NCBI RefSeq assembly: GCF_019209835.1
Contig: NZ_JAHUTS010000004.1
Location: 62,001 to 126,000 of the forward strand
Direction of reading: 5' to 3'
DNA from: Enterovibrio paralichthyis
GTDB taxonomy: Bacteria > Pseudomonadota > Gammaproteobacteria > Enterobacterales > Vibrionaceae
DNA length: 64,000 nucleotides
Numbering within the stretch: the stretch's first letter is position 1; every line of letters begins with the position of its first letter. The notes beneath the pieces were generated by a model. That model ran no database searches. It was not told where the DNA came from and was given only the letters and a program-made list of their open reading frames with translations. The translations under genes and the position numbers were made by a program. This document shows positions 61,131 through 64,000 of this stretch, piece by piece.

Positions 61131-61715
61131 TTATGCAGCCAGGTTCTGTGCTACGAATTCCCAGTTAACCAGTGCCCAGAATGCGTTCATGTAGTCTGGA
61201 CGTAGGTTGCGGAAGTCGATGTAGTAAGCGTGTTCCCACAGGTCAACAGTCAGAAGCGGTGTTACACCTTCTTCAGTCAGTGGCGTGCCTGCGTTAGACG
61301 TGTTTACGATATCCAGAGAACCGTCAGCTTTTTTCACCAACCAAGTCCAAGAAGAACCGAAGTTGTTGATCGCTGAGTCAGTGAATTTCGCTTTGAATTC
61401 TTCGAAAGAACCGAAAGATTTTGCGATTGCGTCTGCAACGTCACCCGTTGGCTCGCCGCCGCCATTTGGGCTCAGGCAGTGCCAGTAGAAAGTGTGGTTC
61501 CAGATTTGTGCTGCGTTGTTGAATACGCCACCGGTAGAAGTCTTGATGATCTCTTCCAGAGATTTGTTCTCAAGCTCAGTACCTTCAACCAGGCCATTCA
61601 GCTTTACAACGTAAGTGTTGTGGTGTTTACCGTGGTGGTATTCCAGCGTCTCTTGAGAGATGTGTGGCTCAAGTGCGTTTTTTTCGTAAGGAAGAGCTGG
61701 TAGTTGAAATGCCAT
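61131..61715 (-). CDS. sodB: Superoxide dismutase [Fe]
   Basis: Cytoplasmic iron enzyme that turns superoxide into oxygen and hydrogen peroxide. 194 residues. Metal ligands H27, H74, D158 and H162 align with E. coli SodB. Fe-type markers: NAAQIWNHTFYWHCLSPNGGG and LTVDLWEHAYYIDFRN. The ATG at 61715 has GGAG upstream; the start five codons earlier is not used. Codon use is strongly biased, as in abundant proteins. A 9-bp spaced inverted repeat lies 60-95 bp upstream. Confidence 0.97.
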   Translation of the reverse strand: MAFQLPALPYEKNALEPHISQETLEYHHGKHHNTYVVKLNGLVEGTELENKSLEEIIKTSTGGVFNNAAQIWNHTFYWHCLSPNGGGEPTGDVADAIAKSFGSFEEFKAKFTDSAINNFGSSWTWLVKKADGSLDIVNTSNAGTPLTEEGVTPLLTVDLWEHAYYIDFRNLRPDYMNAFWALVNWEFVAQNLAA

Positions 61716-61776
61716 TACTCGATTCTCCATGATAGGCGGGGTCGCCCCCTGACATTATTGCTTCCTGTAGATTTGT

Positions 61777-61808
61777 CGTACACTTTAGGTACAAACTGCA
61801 AGTGTACG
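61777..61808. promoter_or_regulatory. Spaced inverted repeat upstream of sodB
   Basis: Perfect 9-bp arms CGTACACTT and AAGTGTACG with a 14-bp spacer that includes a further GTAC. It lies 62-93 bp before the sodB start on the minus strand, in promoter position. Possible operator for an unknown dimeric regulator. Confidence 0.4.
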
Positions 61809-61976
61809 CATCTACTTATAGACCGACTGCGAAACAGTTTAGCAAGTTTTTACTTTATTAAAAGCATAATTTTTAAAAAAGCGCCGGATTTTAACCCTAC
61901 TGATTTTAGGCGTTTTTTTCCGTGACTAACACAGTTAGAATCGGTGTCATCATCACACTTGGTGTTCGAGGAAGTA

Positions 61977-62315
61977 ATGGAAACAATTGATAAAATTAAG
62001 CAGCAGATTGCTGAAAACCCAATCCTGCTATACATGAAAGGCTCGCCGAAGCTGCCTAGCTGTGGCTTCTCTTCTCAGGCTAGCCAAGCGCTGATGGCGT
62101 GTGGTGAAAAGTTCGCTTACGTAGATATCCTGCAAAACCCGGATATCCGTGCTGAGCTACCAATCTATGCAGAGTGGCCGACTTTCCCACAACTGTGGAT
62201 TGAAGGCGAGCTGATCGGTGGTTGTGACATCATTCTGGAGATGTTCCAGAAAGGTGAACTGCAGCCATTGATCAAAAACGCAGCATCACGTCGCGATGCA
62301 GCAGAAAACCAGTAA
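61977..62315 (+). CDS. grxD: Monothiol glutaredoxin GrxD
   Basis: 112-residue monothiol glutaredoxin that carries and delivers [2Fe-2S] clusters. Active site CGFS with Cys29 in KLPSCGFSS, followed by the glutathione-binding WPTFPQLWIEGELIGGCDII. ATG 61977 with GAGGAAG upstream is preferred to an earlier in-frame ATG at 61944. Divergent from sodB across 260 bp, placing iron-sulfur delivery beside an iron superoxide dismutase, an order found in other gammaproteobacteria. Confidence 0.96.
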   Translation: METIDKIKQQIAENPILLYMKGSPKLPSCGFSSQASQALMACGEKFAYVDILQNPDIRAELPIYAEWPTFPQLWIEGELIGGCDIILEMFQKGELQPLIKNAASRRDAAENQ

Positions 62316-62332
62316 TCTGGATTTTTGCCAAA

Positions 62333-62362
62333 AAAATAGCCGCTGAATTCAGCGGCTATTTT
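62333..62362. terminator. Bidirectional terminator between grxD and the antiporter-family gene
   Basis: Near-perfect palindrome (aaaatagccgctga / tcagcggctatttt), A-rich before and T-rich after; serves both convergent genes. Confidence 0.92.
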
Positions 62363-62373
62363 GTATCTGTTTG

Positions 62374-63696
62374 TTACAGCACCATGGCGGCAATCCAGCC
62401 AAAAGCAATGAGTGGCAGGTTATAGTGGATAAAGGTCGGCACAACCGTATCCCAAATGTGTTCGTGCTGGCCGTCAGCATTCAGTCCGGACGTTGGACCT
62501 AAAGTTGAATCCGATGCCGGTGAACCTGCATCACCCAGTGCGGCTGCGGTACCAACAAGCGCAATGGTGGCCATTGGCGAAAAGCCAAACGCCAGAGACA
62601 GCGGCACGTAAATGGTGGCAATAATAGGAATAGTCGAGAAAGAAGAGCCAATTCCCATGGTGACCAGAAGGCCGACAACCAGCATGAGCAATGCTGCCAG
62701 TGGTTTGTTATCACCAATCGAAGAAGCCAGTGACGAGACCAGTGTTTCAACGCCACCGGTTGCTTTCATGACCGCGGCAAAACCCGCTGCGGAGATCATG
62801 ATAAAGCCAATCATTGCCATCATATGAACGCCACGGGTAAACACATCGTGGGTTTCTTTCCACTTAATAACGCCGCCAAATGTGAACACCATAAAGCCCG
62901 CCAGACCACCCACGATCATCGAGCCGGTGTAAAGTTGTACGCTCAATGTGGCGGCAATTGCTAGCACTGCTACAGCAATGTTTCTCGGCTTGAACTCGGC
63001 TTTTTCCGGCTCGGCGGCTAGGATGAGTTCTTCTGAGTAATGGCGGGGTTTGCGGTAGCTGATAAAGGTTGCAACCAATACACCGAACAACATACCCGCA
63101 GCAGGCAGCAGCATAGCTTGTGGTACCTGGCTTGCGACTACATCCAGCCCGTTGTCATGCAGGTTTTTCAGCAGGATGTTGTTCAGGAAGATGCCGCCAA
63201 AACCTACAGGCAATACCATGTAAGGGGTGATAAGACCAAAAGTCAGCACACAGGCAACCAGTCGGCGATCTAGCTTCAATTTGGCGAACACATGCAGTAA
63301 AGGTGGAATGGCAATAGGAATGAATGCGATGTGAACCGGGATAACGTTCTGGGAAGAAATAGCCATCAAGCCCAGAGCAACAAGCACTGCATATTTCAGT
63401 GCACTGGAAGCCGTTTCATTTTCTTTGCCATTGAGCTTTTTAATCATCGACTGTGCCAGCAGGTCGGTAATGCCCGAGCGGCTGATTGCGACAGCAAAGG
63501 TACCCAGCATGGCATAGCTCAGCGCGATAGTAGCACCGCCACCCAAGCCACCTTCAAACGCAGAAATGGTATCTGTCAGCGACATACCGCCGACCACGCC
63601 GCCTAATACGGCGCTAAAAGTCAGCGCAACCACGACGTTTACGCGCATCAGCGCCAACGCCAGCATCACGCAAACCGCAATAACAACTGGATTCAT
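62374..63696 (-). CDS. Na+/H+ antiporter-family membrane protein (YuiF/NhaC-like)
   Basis: 440 residues with 11-12 helices. It starts NPVVIAVCVMLALALMRVNVVVALTFSAVLGG and contains AISSQNVIPVHIAFIPIAIPP, LITPYMVLPVGFGGIF and GTAAALGDAGSPASDSTLGPT, the pattern of the ion-transporter-superfamily Na+/H+ antiporter family that includes Bacillus YuiF. Some vibrio relatives are annotated as amino-acid (histidine) transporters, so antiport is not proven. No signal peptide apart from the first helix. Monocistronic. Confidence 0.85.
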   Translation of the reverse strand: MNPVVIAVCVMLALALMRVNVVVALTFSAVLGGVVGGMSLTDTISAFEGGLGGGATIALSYAMLGTFAVAISRSGITDLLAQSMIKKLNGKENETASSALKYAVLVALGLMAISSQNVIPVHIAFIPIAIPPLLHVFAKLKLDRRLVACVLTFGLITPYMVLPVGFGGIFLNNILLKNLHDNGLDVVASQVPQAMLLPAAGMLFGVLVATFISYRKPRHYSEELILAAEPEKAEFKPRNIAVAVLAIAATLSVQLYTGSMIVGGLAGFMVFTFGGVIKWKETHDVFTRGVHMMAMIGFIMISAAGFAAVMKATGGVETLVSSLASSIGDNKPLAALLMLVVGLLVTMGIGSSFSTIPIIATIYVPLSLAFGFSPMATIALVGTAAALGDAGSPASDSTLGPTSGLNADGQHEHIWDTVVPTFIHYNLPLIAFGWIAAMVL

Positions 63697-63814
63697 TACT
63701 TCTTATCCCTACATATGCTCAAGTGGAGCAAAATTATCCCAAAAAGACGGAGTTCACAGTTTGCGGATATTTTTGTTGTTGTCGAGGGGAAATTGTACGG
63801 AATGCGAAAAAAGT

Positions 63815-63840
63815 AAAAAGGCCAGTGAGCACTGGCCTTT
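63815..63840 (-). terminator. Terminator of the partial gene at the right edge
   Basis: An 11-bp perfect stem (aaaggccagtg / cactggccttt) with a 2-nt loop drawn this way; T5 on the minus strand. It lies 19 bp after the stop codon of the partial minus-strand frame, supporting that frame as a real gene. Confidence 0.85.
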
Positions 63841-63858
63841 GGAGGGGCTTTTGTGGCG

Positions 63859-64000
63859 TTATTGGCTGGTGGATAACACGGTGTTATCACTCACATCCAG
63901 GTCCGTACCATCCCCCGCTATCAATGACGCAATCTCTTTGCGCATCTCTGTGGTGGTTGCTGGGCTGGCTGGTGTACCGTTCAAAGAGCTGTGATCGCCT
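63859..64000 (-). CDS. C-terminal fragment of an unknown protein (cut by the window edge)
   Basis: A minus-strand frame is open from the right edge to a TAA at 63859-63861, giving 46 visible residues (GDHSSLNGTPASPATTTEMR and so on, ending DNTVLSTSQ). The Thr/Ser/Pro-rich stretch followed by MRKEIASLIAG is not enough to identify a family. A clear terminator follows, which is the main reason for calling it a gene. Confidence 0.55.
   Translation of the reverse strand, partial: GDHSSLNGTPASPATTTEMRKEIASLIAGDGTDLDVSDNTVLSTSQ

Overview
The window is chromosomal DNA from a gammaproteobacterium, most likely the family Vibrionaceae. By eye the genes fit the Grimontia/Enterovibrio/Photobacterium side of the family better than Vibrio proper, but the genus is an inference. 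The signs are a FadR carrying the extra ~40-residue segment known from Vibrio FadR, dense sodium-coupled transport (two BCCT carriers, NhaB, an NhaC-type antiporter, a second antiporter-family protein, a DAACS symporter, a TRAP system), and many gene orders shared with Escherichia coli and Vibrio. Coding density is high, nearly every transcription unit ends in a clear hairpin terminator, and there are no insertion sequences, prophage genes, CRISPR arrays or rRNA genes.

Layout. 1-11.5 kb: 3' part of a chemoreceptor, a DAACS symporter, an iron-sulfur photolyase, two tandem BCCT osmolyte carriers, then a cNMP/CBS/DUF294 protein coupled to a DEDD exonuclease. 11.6-18.2 kb: SlyD-like isomerase, a large orphan lipoprotein, maltose acetyltransferase, YkgJ and YcgN cysteine-cluster proteins, DusC, an SDR-type protein, YecA, MutT-like Nudix. 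18.2-26.8 kb: dsbB-nhaB-fadR followed by the spoVR-yeaH-prkA stress operon (minus strand). 27-41 kb: a block that follows the E. coli yeaD-gapA-msrB-yeaC and ansA-sppA-ydjA-topB orders, with insertions (a DUF2989 lipoprotein, an RTX calcium-binding protein, fadH) and without selD. 41-47.5 kb: diguanylate cyclase, TauE/SafE permease, tRNA-Pro(GGG), yejM-yejL and divergent yejK. 47.7-55 kb: a membrane-anchored HPt protein, a hybrid histidine kinase, a YgbA-type protein and a DctPQM TRAP transporter. 55-64 kb: M20 peptidase with yjiH-yjiG, NhaC antiporter, asd, sodB, grxD, an antiporter-family protein and the 3' end of an unknown gene.

Links between genes. FadR (21 kb) probably controls fadH (36.7 kb): a perfect 17-bp FadR-type palindrome lies 25 bp before the fadH start. 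A perfect FNR/CRP-superfamily box lies just before the YgbA gene. The HPt protein and hybrid kinase look like two parts of one phosphorelay whose output regulator is not in the window. The M20 peptidase with YjiH/YjiG resembles the E. coli yjiH-yjiG-iadA peptide-use locus.

I found no clearly new multi-gene defence or biosynthetic system. The best candidates for new biology are the HPt/hybrid-kinase/TRAP locus with its 22-bp operator-like dyad, the small RTX protein with an inserted domain, the 470-residue orphan lipoprotein, and the DUF294/exonuclease pair next to osmolyte transporters.
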